Assembly: GCF_014204915.1 (NCBI RefSeq)
Contig: NZ_JACHMH010000001.1
Coordinates: 2,790,001 to 2,854,000 of the forward strand
Origin: Crossiella cryophila
GTDB lineage: Bacteria; Actinomycetota; Actinomycetes; Mycobacteriales; Pseudonocardiaceae
DNA: 64,000 bases
Direction: 5' to 3'
Of the stretch, positions 1-8,437 are shown piece by piece. The position numbers and the translations under genes were made by a program. Every line of letters begins with the position of its first letter. Positions within the stretch are counted from its first letter, which is position 1. The notes beneath the pieces are model-generated. The model searched no databases. It saw only the letters and a program-made list of their open reading frames with translations, and was not told the origin of the DNA.

Positions 1-134
1 AGCGCGTCGAGCAGCACGTCCTCGTCGGTGTGGGCGCTTTCGCGGCAGCGACGCAGCACACCGCTGACGATCTCGTCGACGGCATCCGACACTCCGCCGG
101 GCAGCAGTACCGCGTCGAGCTCTGCAACGGTCAT
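1..134 (-). CDS. Partial unknown protein (N-terminal 44 residues)
   Basis: An open frame begins at an ATG (bases 134-132) and runs off the left edge without a stop. The visible residues begin MTVAELDAVLLPGGVSDAVD and are followed by a charged helical stretch (residues about 20-44, with RRCRESAHTDEDVLL). Codon use has the G/C third-position bias of real genes here. It is divergent from the helicase gene, with about 180 bp between the two starts. No family is recognised and no clear ribosome-binding site is seen, so the start is tentative. Confidence 0.45.
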   Translation of the reverse strand, partial: MTVAELDAVLLPGGVSDAVDEIVSGVLRRCRESAHTDEDVLLDA

Positions 135-312
135 GGCGGTGCGTGTGGTGCGGCGATCCTCGGATGAGTCGAACAAGACCGGCCCCCTCAATCACTGGCA
201 ACCTAGCATTGCGACCGATTCGAGCCAGTGCGTGGTTCGCGACGGGGAGTGACCGGTAGGGTCGTTGGTTCGGGTGGGAAACAAGGGCGATGGACCAGGG
301 GGCTGGACGCCG

Positions 313-2493
313 ATGGCCACGGTGGTGCTTGCGAAGGAACTCCAGAAAAACCTGGCGGTCGACGGATCACTCAAGCCGAGGGCATGGGACCTGCTCAGCA
401 AACTCATGGCTGACCAGGACCTCACCGGCCTGGATCTCAAGATCCCGAAGGGGGCGCGGGATCCGCGAGTGCGGACCGCGCGGGTGACGGACAACCACCG
501 TGCGGTGCTGTTCGCCATCGGTTCGGACGCCGATCAGTACTACCTGCTGGTCGCCATTCGGCCGCATGACGACGCTTACCGGTACGCCGCGCAGATCACC
601 ACGCAGCTCAACCCGACCAACGGCGTCCTCGAAGTGCTGCGTGACCTCACGCCTGCTCCCCCGGTTCCTTTGGCACCTGAGCGCACCGTGGCCGACGATC
701 GCCGCTTCCTGGTGCCGTTCCTGGCCGCCGAGCTGAAGAGCGTCGGCATCATGTCCGAACTTGCCGAGCGAGCTGTCCAGATCCGTGATGTGGACGAGCT
801 GCTGAAACTCTGCGAGACCGCGCCCAGATGGCAGAGCAACGCACTGCTCGACCTCGCCGACGGCAAGTCTCTGGAAGAAGTGCGTTCGTCCTATTCACGC
901 CCCGAGGGAAAGAGCGCACGCCAGGATGTCCCCACCGACGCGAGCAATCCGGATCAGCTACGCGATTCGCTCAGTCACTTCTCGTCGCGGATGGAGTTCG
1001 TCGTTGTCGAGGGTGACGAGCATCTGCGTCGCATGCTCCAGGGAGATTTCGCCGCCTGGCGACTGTTCCTGCATCCTGAACAGCGGCGGGTGGTCGAAAA
1101 GGACCGTAATGGCCCCTACCGGGTCACCGGTGGCGCGGGGACCGGTAAGACAATCGTCGCCCTGCACCGCGCGGCGGAACTCGCCAAGCGGAACCCCGCG
1201 GCCCGCGTGCTGCTCACCACGTTTACGAAGAATCTCGCCCACCAGCTCAAGGCGGGACTGAGGCACCTTGCTGACCCCGATACGTATGCGCGGATCGAAG
1301 TCTGCAACATAGACCAGCTGGTTCGAGATGTCGTGGGCAGGGCGACCGGGGATCGGCTCGCCATCCTGAGGGAGAAGGACGAACGCCGCTACTGGGAAAA
1401 TGCAGTGGCGAATGTCCCGGATCTCTCGGCCAAGGATCGTGCGGTATTCACCCCGTACTTCCTCGCAAGTGAGCACAAGCAGGTTGTGCTGGGCATGGCC
1501 AACCACGACAAGCACAAGTACCTGGAGGCGTATCGGCGAGGCCGAGTTTCGATCGACCCGAGCCAGAAGTTGCGGGTCTGGCGGATCGTCGATGAGTTCC
1601 GCAGGCTGCTGTCGGTGGACAAGTGCACCACCTGGGCGTTGACGGCGGCCAGAGCGGCGGCGATCGCGCAGTCTTCGGACCGACCGGTTGCCAACACGTA
1701 CGACCACGTGGTGGTGGACGAGGGGCAGGATCTCTCGCCTGCGCACTGGCGATTGCTGCGGGCCGTCGTGGCAAGCGGTCCCAATGACCTGTTCATCTGC
1801 GAAGATGCCCATCAGCGGATCTACGGCGAACGTGTGGTACTGAGCAAGCTCGGAATCGAGACCAGAGGCCGGTCGCAGCGACTCACATTGAACTACCGCA
1901 CTACGAAGCAGGTGCTGAAGTATGCGACCCAGGTGCTTGTAGGTGAGACCTTCCAGGATATGGAGGAGGAGGAAGAGTCAACCCGGCATTACAGGTCATT
2001 GTTGGCAGGTCCTGACCCGAAGAAGTACCCGGCCCATGATTGGGACGACGAGAAACGGTACATCGTCCAGACCGTGAAAAGATGGTTGGTCGACGTGCCC
2101 GCACCCGCGCCCGATTCGCTTGCGGTGCTGGTTCCGGATGGCACTGCCGTTGTAGAGGTGATTCGGGCGTTGGAGCGGGCGGGAGTTCCGGTCACAGAGG
2201 TCAACGAAAATGGCCCGTTGGACCCGACGAGCGTTCAAGTGGCCACGATGCACCGAGCGAAGGGCACCGAGTTCGCTCGGTGCATCGTGGCGGACGTGCA
2301 GTCCGAGAAGATCCCGCTGCGGTGGACTCTCGAGCAAGCGAGCGGGCACGATCAGGCCGACATCGAACGGAAGGCGCGCAGCCTGCTCTACGTGGCCTGC
2401 ACACGCGCTCGTGATCAACTGGTCATCACTTGGGCAGGGGAACCGTCAAGGTACCTCCCATCTGAAATTCAACAGGGTCCGCCGGCGAAGTGA
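313..2493 (+). CDS. UvrD/Rep-type superfamily 1 helicase with RelE-like N-terminal domain
   Basis: A 726-residue protein from the ATG at 313; a TTG 48 nt upstream is possible, but a G-rich Shine-Dalgarno-like run lies just before 313. Residues 1 to about 110 resemble a RelE/ParE-type toxin fold (RVTDNHRAVLFAI, then a strand and HDDAYR). The helicase core follows: Walker A GGAGTGKT with Lys279, a motif Ia-like TTFTKNLAHQLK, Walker B VVVDEGQDL with Asp469, motif V VATMHRAKGTEF and motif VI YVACTRARDQL. All SF1A motifs look intact, so it should be an ATP-dependent 3'-5' DNA translocase. No antitoxin-like gene is adjacent. Whether the RelE-like part is a nuclease, a ribosome-binding module or only structural cannot be told. 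Confidence 0.85.
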   Translation: MATVVLAKELQKNLAVDGSLKPRAWDLLSKLMADQDLTGLDLKIPKGARDPRVRTARVTDNHRAVLFAIGSDADQYYLLVAIRPHDDAYRYAAQITTQLNPTNGVLEVLRDLTPAPPVPLAPERTVADDRRFLVPFLAAELKSVGIMSELAERAVQIRDVDELLKLCETAPRWQSNALLDLADGKSLEEVRSSYSRPEGKSARQDVPTDASNPDQLRDSLSHFSSRMEFVVVEGDEHLRRMLQGDFAAWRLFLHPEQRRVVEKDRNGPYRVTGGAGTGKTIVALHRAAELAKRNPAARVLLTTFTKNLAHQLKAGLRHLADPDTYARIEVCNIDQLVRDVVGRATGDRLAILREKDERRYWENAVANVPDLSAKDRAVFTPYFLASEHKQVVLGMANHDKHKYLEAYRRGRVSIDPSQKLRVWRIVDEFRRLLSVDKCTTWALTAARAAAIAQSSDRPVANTYDHVVVDEGQDLSPAHWRLLRAVVASGPNDLFICEDAHQRIYGERVVLSKLGIETRGRSQRLTLNYRTTKQVLKYATQVLVGETFQDMEEEEESTRHYRSLLAGPDPKKYPAHDWDDEKRYIVQTVKRWLVDVPAPAPDSLAVLVPDGTAVVEVIRALERAGVPVTEVNENGPLDPTSVQVATMHRAKGTEFARCIVADVQSEKIPLRWTLEQASGHDQADIERKARSLLYVACTRARDQLVITWAGEPSRYLPSEIQQGPPAK

Positions 2494-2986
2494 TCGTTGC
2501 TGAGCAAGCAACTCACTTGCTGCGTGCTGCTGTTCGCCACGCTGGACCTGGGGGCGAACGATTCCGTCGAACTTGCCCGTTGGCGTGGATCGGAACCCAT
2601 CCTGCCTCAACGAACTGAGGCAACGTGGGCGGCATGCCGCGTTCCTCTGGAGGCTTGCGGCCTGGATCGGATCTGTACGGCAAGATCGCGACTTGAGGCT
2701 TGACCGGCGGGTAACTCCGGCAAGCCGATGATCCCCGGCAGTGGCAGATCGGTGATCAACATTGAGCTCTGTCCCTGACGTGGGCAGCAACTGTCGGAGT
2801 CGCGCCGGGTCCGCTGGTTCGTGGAGTCGGGGTCGGGTGGGATGGGTCTAGACCTGTATGCCGATTATGTCCTTGGAGTTGCTGGAACATAACGGTAGGC
2901 CATCAGCTGTTAACGGCCATCGTGTAAGTCTCGACGTGTGGGGCGACGCCGCAGTTTCTCTGGCAGCTTCCTGATGAGGAGCCATA
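2494..2986. other. Intergenic region, no convincing gene
   Basis: This 493-bp stretch between the helicase and the membrane protein has less G+C bias than its surroundings. Short open frames exist on both strands but lack codon bias, ribosome-binding sites and recognisable motifs. It must hold the promoter of the gene at 2987, but no clear -35/-10 pair stands out. No tRNA-like fold was recognised. Confidence 0.4.
2496..2512 (+). terminator. Small hairpin just after the helicase stop
   Basis: GTTGCT-GAGCA-AGCAAC is a perfect 6-bp stem with a 5-nt loop, 2 nt after the helicase TGA. It has no following T tract and is short, so it is only a weak terminator candidate. Confidence 0.25.
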
Positions 2987-3571
2987 ATGAGCGCTTCGCC
3001 TCAAGACGGTGATCAACCCACTGTTGCTGAGTCCTTGTCGTCGGATCTCATGTTGCCGGTCGCGGCGCGGGTTCGGTCCCGCTGGAAACTTTCTTGGTGG
3101 CAGTGGGCATTTGTCGGAGTGGCCACCACGGTCGTCATCGCGGTGTCTGTGGTCGCGATCAACGGTGCTGCTGGGACAAGCGTCTACGAGCTGTCAGGGG
3201 TGATGAGTCTCAAGGACGGTGACGCCACTTTCAGTTCGCGCAGCATTGTCGTTCTCGATCGAACAGTGGAAGGCGCCGACGGTATGTATGAATGTCGTGG
3301 CAGTCGTGGCAGTCGTGGCTATCGGGATATCGCAGAGGGTGCGGAGGTGAAGGTGTACGATGCGGCGAGCAAGATTATTGCGGTTGGTTCGTTGGGTAAG
3401 GGGCGTGCCGGTAGTCAGTCTGCTGACGTGTGCAACTTTCCGATTGCTGTCGCCAAAGTACCGGTTGGGCACGAGTTATATCAGGTCGAGGTCAGTCGTC
3501 GAGGAAAAGTGACCGTCGAGGCTTCGCCTGAGAACGGAAAGCTTTACGCCCTGCTTAGGCTTGGTGACTAA
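2987..3571 (+). CDS. Membrane-anchored protein of unknown function
   Basis: A 194-residue protein from an ATG preceded by GAGGAG at good spacing. Residues 1 to about 33 are cytoplasmic and charged. Residues about 38-60 (WWQWAFVGVATTVVIAVSVV) form one transmembrane segment. The remaining ~130 residues should be outside and carry two cysteines (YECRG and DVCNF) that could form a disulfide. A tandem nucleotide repeat encodes CRGSRGSRG near residue 104. The C-terminal half looks like a small beta-rich domain (EGAEVKVYD, KVPVGHELYQVEV). G+C is visibly lower than in neighbours, which hints at recent acquisition. No family is recognised. Confidence 0.75.
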   Translation: MSASPQDGDQPTVAESLSSDLMLPVAARVRSRWKLSWWQWAFVGVATTVVIAVSVVAINGAAGTSVYELSGVMSLKDGDATFSSRSIVVLDRTVEGADGMYECRGSRGSRGYRDIAEGAEVKVYDAASKIIAVGSLGKGRAGSQSADVCNFPIAVAKVPVGHELYQVEVSRRGKVTVEASPENGKLYALLRLGD

Positions 3572-3630
3572 GTTCTGTCCAGCAGGGTGGTTGCTGGTGC
3601 CTGTTGGGTACGCCTTGGAGCCGGACTGGT

Positions 3631-4650
3631 TCAGGGTTTCGAGGTCACGTTCAGCTGGTCAGTGATCGTGGCGAGTAGTTCGTAGGACCGGCGGCGGTCC
3701 GCGTGGCGATACACCGGAGTGGTCACCATGAGTTCTCCGGTGCCGGTGGCGTCCAGGATCGCCTGTAGGTCGGTGGTCAGTTTTTCCGGGTTGCCGAGTA
3801 GGAGCTTGGCGGAGTGGGTGGCCAGGTGGGTTTGGTCGGCCGCGGTGTAGGGATGGGCGGCGGCTTGTTCCGGGGTGGGGAGTTGGATTCGGGTGTCTTG
3901 GTGGCGGCTGAGGACTTTCAGGCGGATGGGGCCGGCCAGGTATTCGGCTTGGGTGTTGGTTTCCGCGGCTATCACGGTGAGGCTGATCAGGGTTGTCGGG
4001 GTTGGGGTTTGGGGGGTGGGGCGGAAGTGGGAGCGGTAGGTGTTCAGGGCTTCTGTCGCTTGGGTGGGGTTCAGGTGGTGGGCGTAGGCGTAGGGGAGGC
4101 CCAGGGTGGCGGCCAGTTTGGCGCTGGTGGGGGAGGAGCCGAGTAGCCAGAGGGGTGGTGGGGTGCCGTTGATGGCGGGGATCGCTTTGATGGGGGCGTT
4201 TTCCGGGGGGTTGAGGTAGGTCTGTAGTTCGGCTAGTTGGTGGGGGAAGGGTTTTGCGGTTCGGGCTTGGGGTGGGCGGATTTCGTTGATCACTTGTTGG
4301 CGGCCGCCGGGGGCTTTGCCGATGCCGAGGTCTATTCGGCCGGGGTGCAGGGCGGTCAGGGTGGTGAATTGTTCGGCGATCAGCAGGGGGGCGTGGTTGG
4401 GGAGCAGGACGCCGCCGGCGCCCAGGCGGAGGTTTTTGGTGGTGTTTGCCAGGTGGGCGATGAGGACTGCGGGGGAGGTGCTGGCCACGCCGCGCATGCC
4501 GTGGTGTTCGGGGACCCAGTAGCGGTGGTAGCCCAGGGTGTCGGCCAGGGCGGCCAGGTCGACTGTGTTGTGCAGGGCCTGTTGGGGGGTGGCGCCCTGG
4601 ACGATGGGGGAGGTGTCCAGGATGGAAAGGCGGATGGTGGGGGTGCTCAT
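3631..4650 (-). CDS. LLM-class flavin-dependent oxidoreductase
   Basis: A 339-residue bacterial-luciferase-like protein of the expected length for the single-chain LLM family that oxidises small substrates with reduced FMN and oxygen. Visible signatures are RLSILDTSPI at the N-terminus, the YHRYWVPEHHG stretch (TIM-barrel strand with the conserved histidines), LRLGAGGVLLPNH, GRIDLGIGKAPGG and the late GNPEKL segment. The substrate cannot be inferred. It is transcribed away from the neighbouring GT2 gene with about 60 bp between starts. No dedicated flavin reductase is next to it; a flavin-reductase-fold gene lies at 28190. Confidence 0.88.
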   Translation of the reverse strand: MSTPTIRLSILDTSPIVQGATPQQALHNTVDLAALADTLGYHRYWVPEHHGMRGVASTSPAVLIAHLANTTKNLRLGAGGVLLPNHAPLLIAEQFTTLTALHPGRIDLGIGKAPGGRQQVINEIRPPQARTAKPFPHQLAELQTYLNPPENAPIKAIPAINGTPPPLWLLGSSPTSAKLAATLGLPYAYAHHLNPTQATEALNTYRSHFRPTPQTPTPTTLISLTVIAAETNTQAEYLAGPIRLKVLSRHQDTRIQLPTPEQAAAHPYTAADQTHLATHSAKLLLGNPEKLTTDLQAILDATGTGELMVTTPVYRHADRRRSYELLATITDQLNVTSKP

Positions 4651-4710
4651 GGGGGTCCTTCGCGGGGCCGGTGGTTACCGGGATTCTCGCGGGTGGCTCA
4701 GTAGGGTGGG

Positions 4711-5463
4711 GTGGTGCGTGCGATTTCGGTGATCACCGCCGTGTACCGGCCTCGGGTTGAGCATTTGCTGGCCGCTTGGGAATCGTTGCGGGGGCAGGAG
4801 TTGCCCGCGGGGTGGCGGTGGGAATGGCTGGTTCAGGAGGATGGGCGGACCGGGGTCGCGGTGGAGGTGTTGCCCGCGGACGAGCGGATCCGGTTCGGGG
4901 ACGGGCGGCCGGGTGGGGTGGCGATCACCCGGAATCTGGCGCTGGCGCGCGCTTCGGGCGAGTTGGTGAAGAACCTGGATCAGGATGATGTGCTGACGCC
5001 GGGGGTGCTGGCGCGGGATATCGCCGCGGTCACCGGGAATGACGGGGTGGGGTGGACCACCTCGCGGGCGTTGGATTTGTTGCCTGATGGGGAATTGGTG
5101 GGGTTCGAGGGGGATCCGGCCGCGGGGTGGCTGGAGCCGGGGTTTGTGCTGGATCGGTGGCGGGAGAACGGGTTTCGGCTGCCGGTGCATCCGACGACCC
5201 TGTGTATCCGGCGGGAGCTGGCGGTTCTGCTGGGTGGGTGGATGGCTGTTCCCGGGAGTGATGACACCGGGTTGTTGCTCGCCGCGAGTGTGGTGGCTGG
5301 TGGGTTTTTCGAGTCCGCGGTGGGGTTGCACTACCGGAAGTGGCCGGGGCAGGGGTCGGCGGCGGGGAGTGCGCACTATGAGGCGGTGGAGTGGGCGGCG
5401 CGGATGAAGTTGATGGGGGAGCGGGCGGACGCGTTGCGGGGATTGGGGATGAGGTTGGGGTAG
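4711..5463 (+). CDS. Glycosyltransferase family 2 protein
   Basis: A 250-residue GT-A fold protein. The N-terminal strand ISVITAVYRP is followed by VQEDGR, then GVAITRNLALARASGELVKNLDQDD with the nucleotide-sugar/metal-binding DQDD in place of the usual DxD. The C-terminal part has PTTLCIRRELAVLLGGW, typical of the acceptor-side region. Start is GTG 4711, or GTG 4714 one codon later; GGGTGG precedes both. The gene is convergent with the GT4 gene (13 bp between stops). Codon use is unusually T/G-rich. It is separate from the main polysaccharide cluster and its sugar is unknown. Confidence 0.8.
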   Translation: MVRAISVITAVYRPRVEHLLAAWESLRGQELPAGWRWEWLVQEDGRTGVAVEVLPADERIRFGDGRPGGVAITRNLALARASGELVKNLDQDDVLTPGVLARDIAAVTGNDGVGWTTSRALDLLPDGELVGFEGDPAAGWLEPGFVLDRWRENGFRLPVHPTTLCIRRELAVLLGGWMAVPGSDDTGLLLAASVVAGGFFESAVGLHYRKWPGQGSAAGSAHYEAVEWAARMKLMGERADALRGLGMRLG

Positions 5464-5476
5464 TGGGGGCAGGGAT

Positions 5477-6559
5477 TTAGGTTGCTTTTTCGAGGGTGGT
5501 CAGGAGTTTGGTGGCGGAGGACTGCCAGTCCATGGTCGCGGTGGTGGCCTGGGCGGCGGTGGTCAGGTGGGTGCGCAGGGTTTCGTTGCGGAGTAGGCGG
5601 AGGATGGCATCCGCCATGGCGGTGGGGTCGCCCACCTTGACCAGCAGGGCGTTCTTGTTGTGGTGGCAGAAGTCCTCCACGCCGCCGTTGCGGGTGCTGA
5701 CCACGGCGGCGCCGCAGGCCATCGCCTCGGCCGCCGGGAAGCCCCAGCCCTCGGTGCTGGAGCTGCACAGGTAGATCGCGCTCTGGCGGTAGACACGGTC
5801 GGCGAGGGCCTTGCCGGTCAGGCCCTGGGCGTAGTCGATCCAGGGTGGCAGGTGGTGGGGTTTGGGGATGACGCCGAAGGCCCTGACCTGGAGGCCGGGG
5901 TGTTTGGCGTGTACCTGGCGCAGGGCGGCCAGGGCGGTGGGGGAGTCCTTGGCGGTGCTGTCGCTGAGCAGGACGGCCACGCCCGCGCGGGGCTGGGCGC
6001 GGGGTGGTGGGTGGTAGATGGTGTGGTCCAGGCCGTTGGGGATGGTGGTTATCTGTCCACTGTGGACGCCCAGGTCGGTGAGGATCCGGGTGAGGTGGGT
6101 GGAGACGGTGATCTTGGGGATGGGGAGCAGCAGGGCTTCGTCGACGGGGGCGGGGTCCGCGACGTTCCAGGTCTCGTAGCCCTGGACCAGGTGGAACGGG
6201 ACACCGTGGGCCGGGGTGAGGCGGGGGAGCAGGGTGGCGGTTCGCCAGTGGGTGGCCACGACCACGTCGGCGGGTGGGATGTGCCCTGGGGTGAGGGTGG
6301 GGACGATCAGCAGGCGGACCCGGGGGTCTATCGGCAGCCAGGGGATCGCGCGGTGCGGGTCGCGGGTGTTGCGGTGGTCGCGGGCCTGTTCGCGCAGGTG
6401 ACGGAGGGGGTGTCGGCGGCCTTCGCGCCAGCGTTCGTGCACGACGGTGACCTGGCAGCCCAGGGCGGTGAGGCGGTTGGCGTACTCGTAGACCACCCGG
6501 AAGCCGCCGATGGGGGTCCGGGGGAACACCGGCAGGATGAAGGTCACGCGCGACGCCAT
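5477..6559 (-). CDS. GT4-type glycosyltransferase
   Basis: A 360-residue GT-B glycosyltransferase. The N-terminal Rossmann half opens with VTFILPVFPRTPIGGFRVVYEYANRL cut by a glycine-rich turn. The C-terminal half contains TTIPNGLDHTIY and the donor-binding signature SSTEGWGFPAAEAMACGAAVVSTRNGG near residues 270-295, where the E-x7-E type glutamates (EGWGFPAAE) are present. It probably transfers a sugar from an NDP-sugar to a lipid, protein or glycan acceptor. It ends 10 bp before the downstream-oriented HD-Pnk gene start region and converges with the GT2 gene. Confidence 0.85.
   Translation of the reverse strand: MASRVTFILPVFPRTPIGGFRVVYEYANRLTALGCQVTVVHERWREGRRHPLRHLREQARDHRNTRDPHRAIPWLPIDPRVRLLIVPTLTPGHIPPADVVVATHWRTATLLPRLTPAHGVPFHLVQGYETWNVADPAPVDEALLLPIPKITVSTHLTRILTDLGVHSGQITTIPNGLDHTIYHPPPRAQPRAGVAVLLSDSTAKDSPTALAALRQVHAKHPGLQVRAFGVIPKPHHLPPWIDYAQGLTGKALADRVYRQSAIYLCSSSTEGWGFPAAEAMACGAAVVSTRNGGVEDFCHHNKNALLVKVGDPTAMADAILRLLRNETLRTHLTTAAQATTATMDWQSSATKLLTTLEKAT
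6055..6067. repeat. Copy of palindrome GTCCACTGTGGAC
   Basis: Exact 13-bp copy inside the GT4 gene at 5477. Confidence 0.55.
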
Positions 6560-6569
6560 GCCTCCAGTT

Positions 6570-7697
6570 CTACCCGGCGGTGCTGAGCCAGCTCACCCGG
6601 TGGGCCTCGGTGGGGTCGGGGGTTTCCCAGCGGTGCAGCAGACGCTCGAGCACCGCCTCCGGCACCGGCGCGGGGCGGGACCGGTTGCGGGCACGCAGGA
6701 TCGCGGGCGGGGCTTCCAGCGACACCAGGTCGATGCGGGCGTGGTAGGCGGCGGCCAGGCCGATGCAGCGCTCGCGGAGCTGGCGGGAGATGTTGGTGGC
6801 GTTCCAGACGAAACTCCGGCCGGCGCGCAGGTGTTCGCGGGCGGCCTCGTGCGCTGCGGCGGCCACCGGGCGCTGGTCGCCGTCGGGGGCGATGCGTAGT
6901 TCCGCACGCAGCGCGTCCAGGCTGACCACCGGGATTCCCTTGCGGTGCCGGGCGATCCAGTGGTCCTTGCCGACGCCGGGGAGTCCACTCAGGACGGTGG
7001 CGGTGAGGCGGGTGTCGTCGTGCGCGGCGTAGTCCGGATCACGGCCGGGGGTGCGGAAGTAGGTGAAGCGGGCGTGCTCGGAGGCGAACTCGCGTGGACC
7101 GTCCAGGCAGCGGGATTCGGCGCAGTACTGCTGGTACAGCGCGATGTTCTCCAGCACCTCGGCGGTGTCCGCGCAGCTCCGGCCGAGGATGTCGGCGGTG
7201 GCCAGCAGGACCAGGTCGGCGTTGCCGGCCAGCAGGCTGGCGCGGAAGGCGATGCGGTCCAGGTCAGGGCGTTCCAGCGCCCAGAACGGGACCTGGTGGT
7301 GCCGGATCAGGCAGCAGACGTGCTCGCGCCAGGCAATGGGCGCGTCCAGCTCCCACAGGATGCGGCGGGCCATGATCTCGCCGCGGCGGGAGTGGCCGCG
7401 GGCGGTGATCCTGCCCTCCGCATCCACCTGGGTGCACACCGGTTTGGCCACGTCGTGCAGCAGCACGGTGGCGAACAGGCGGACCCGCTCCGCGGCCGGG
7501 CGGGCGCGCCACTCGGGCAGGGCGGCCAGCGCCTCGCAGGCCATCCTGGTGTGCGTCCAGACATCGCCCTCGGCGTGGTGCACCGGATCCTGGGCCACGC
7601 CGCGCAGCCGGCGCACCCAGTCGAACGCCTCGGTGATCTCCGCCCATGGCACTGTCCACTGTGGACCGGTCGGGCAGAGTCGCTCAAAGACCCGCAT
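6570..7697 (-). CDS. HD-Pnk: HD-domain phosphoesterase fused to polynucleotide kinase
   Basis: A 375-residue two-domain end-healing enzyme. Residues about 35-200 form an HD phosphohydrolase (H at THTR, LLHDVAKP with His81-Asp82, GHSRRGE, and IRHHQVP), expected to remove 2',3'-cyclic or 2'/3' phosphates. Residues about 230-375 form a P-loop kinase: SGLPGVGKD (Lys244), VWNATNISRQLRER and an Arg-rich lid ARNRSRP, expected to phosphorylate 5'-OH ends. This architecture matches characterised bacterial HD-Pnk RNA/DNA repair enzymes. Its start overlaps the RNA ligase gene by 14 bp, so the two are translationally coupled: healing then sealing. Confidence 0.85.
   Translation of the reverse strand: MRVFERLCPTGPQWTVPWAEITEAFDWVRRLRGVAQDPVHHAEGDVWTHTRMACEALAALPEWRARPAAERVRLFATVLLHDVAKPVCTQVDAEGRITARGHSRRGEIMARRILWELDAPIAWREHVCCLIRHHQVPFWALERPDLDRIAFRASLLAGNADLVLLATADILGRSCADTAEVLENIALYQQYCAESRCLDGPREFASEHARFTYFRTPGRDPDYAAHDDTRLTATVLSGLPGVGKDHWIARHRKGIPVVSLDALRAELRIAPDGDQRPVAAAAHEAAREHLRAGRSFVWNATNISRQLRERCIGLAAAYHARIDLVSLEAPPAILRARNRSRPAPVPEAVLERLLHRWETPDPTEAHRVSWLSTAG
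7654..7666. repeat. Copy of palindrome GTCCACTGTGGAC
   Basis: Exact 13-bp copy inside the HD-Pnk gene near its 5' end. Confidence 0.55.
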
Positions 7698-8385
7698 ACA
7701 GCGCCTCCGGGTCGGCGAGCCGGTTGGGCGTGATCGGGCGGTCCAGCCAGTGGCCGCCGGAGTCGAGCACCTCGGTCAGGAAGCTCGGGCGCACCCACTT
7801 GTACCGGCCGACGGTCTCCGCGCCCTGCTCGACCTTGATGTAGAGCCCCTCCATCTGCTCCGGTCCGCAGGTGGACGGGCCGAGCAGCGCGGTCAGTTCG
7901 GCCACGGTGGACAGTGGGCCGGTGTGCAGCACCGGCACCGGGCACACCGGCAGCCCGTCGAGCAGTGCGCGACGGGCCGTGGTGGACAGGAAGACCCCGG
8001 TGTGCCGGTCCAGGGCGTCGAACTCGCAGAAGTAGTGCGGCAGCCGGTCGTAGTAGACGGTGTGCTTGGCGTAGAGCCATTCCCCGTACAGCACGTACCG
8101 GTCGGTCAGCCGCGGCCACAGCAGGTGCGCGGCCGCGGCGGCCCAGGACTTGAACTGGTCGAACTGGCGTTCCCGGGGGCCGCCGGTGAGGTAGTGGCCG
8201 CGGCTCTGCAACCGCTGCTCGCCCTCGGCGGTGAAGCTGATCGCGGCGTTCGCCCCGTCCAGCTTCTCCTCCACCACCAGGTGGCGGCCGGCGATCTCGG
8301 CGTACCCGACCGCGGCGAGGTCGTGGTCACCGGGCTGCAGCCGGGACCCCTCCAGGTGCGGCGTGCGCGGGTACTTGCGAAGCAT
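7684..8385 (-). CDS. RNA ligase (Rnl2-like nucleotidyltransferase)
   Basis: A 233-residue ATP-dependent polynucleotide ligase. Motif I is EEKLDGANAAI, with Lys41 as the predicted adenylylated residue. SRGHYL fits motif Ia, YVLYGEWL a motif III-like strand, EGLYIKVE motif IV and YKWVRPSF motif V. At this length it has the catalytic nucleotidyltransferase core with little else. It is the first gene of the repair pair and overlaps the HD-Pnk gene. Together they could repair tRNA or other RNA cut by toxins or nucleases. The closest relatives and preferred substrate (RNA nick versus single strand) are not visible from sequence alone. Confidence 0.87.
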   Translation of the reverse strand: MLRKYPRTPHLEGSRLQPGDHDLAAVGYAEIAGRHLVVEEKLDGANAAISFTAEGEQRLQSRGHYLTGGPRERQFDQFKSWAAAAAHLLWPRLTDRYVLYGEWLYAKHTVYYDRLPHYFCEFDALDRHTGVFLSTTARRALLDGLPVCPVPVLHTGPLSTVAELTALLGPSTCGPEQMEGLYIKVEQGAETVGRYKWVRPSFLTEVLDSGGHWLDRPITPNRLADPEALYAGL

Positions 8386-8403
8386 GGGTGTTGTTCTACC
8401 TGC

Positions 8404-8426
8404 CCGTTCATCCCCCCGGCGAACGG
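8404..8426 (-). terminator. Hairpin between secreted-protein gene and RNA ligase gene
   Basis: CCGTTC (8404-8409) pairs with GAACGG (8421-8426) across an 11-nt loop, just after the minus-strand stop at 8438 and just before the ligase start. The stem is only 6 bp and there is no T tract in that direction, so termination is uncertain. Confidence 0.3.
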
Positions 8427-8437
8427 TTTTGGCCGGT

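Noticed and set aside
2497-2703. 68-codon open frame after the helicase gene
   Set aside because: No codon bias, ribosome-binding site or recognisable motif; starts within a small hairpin.
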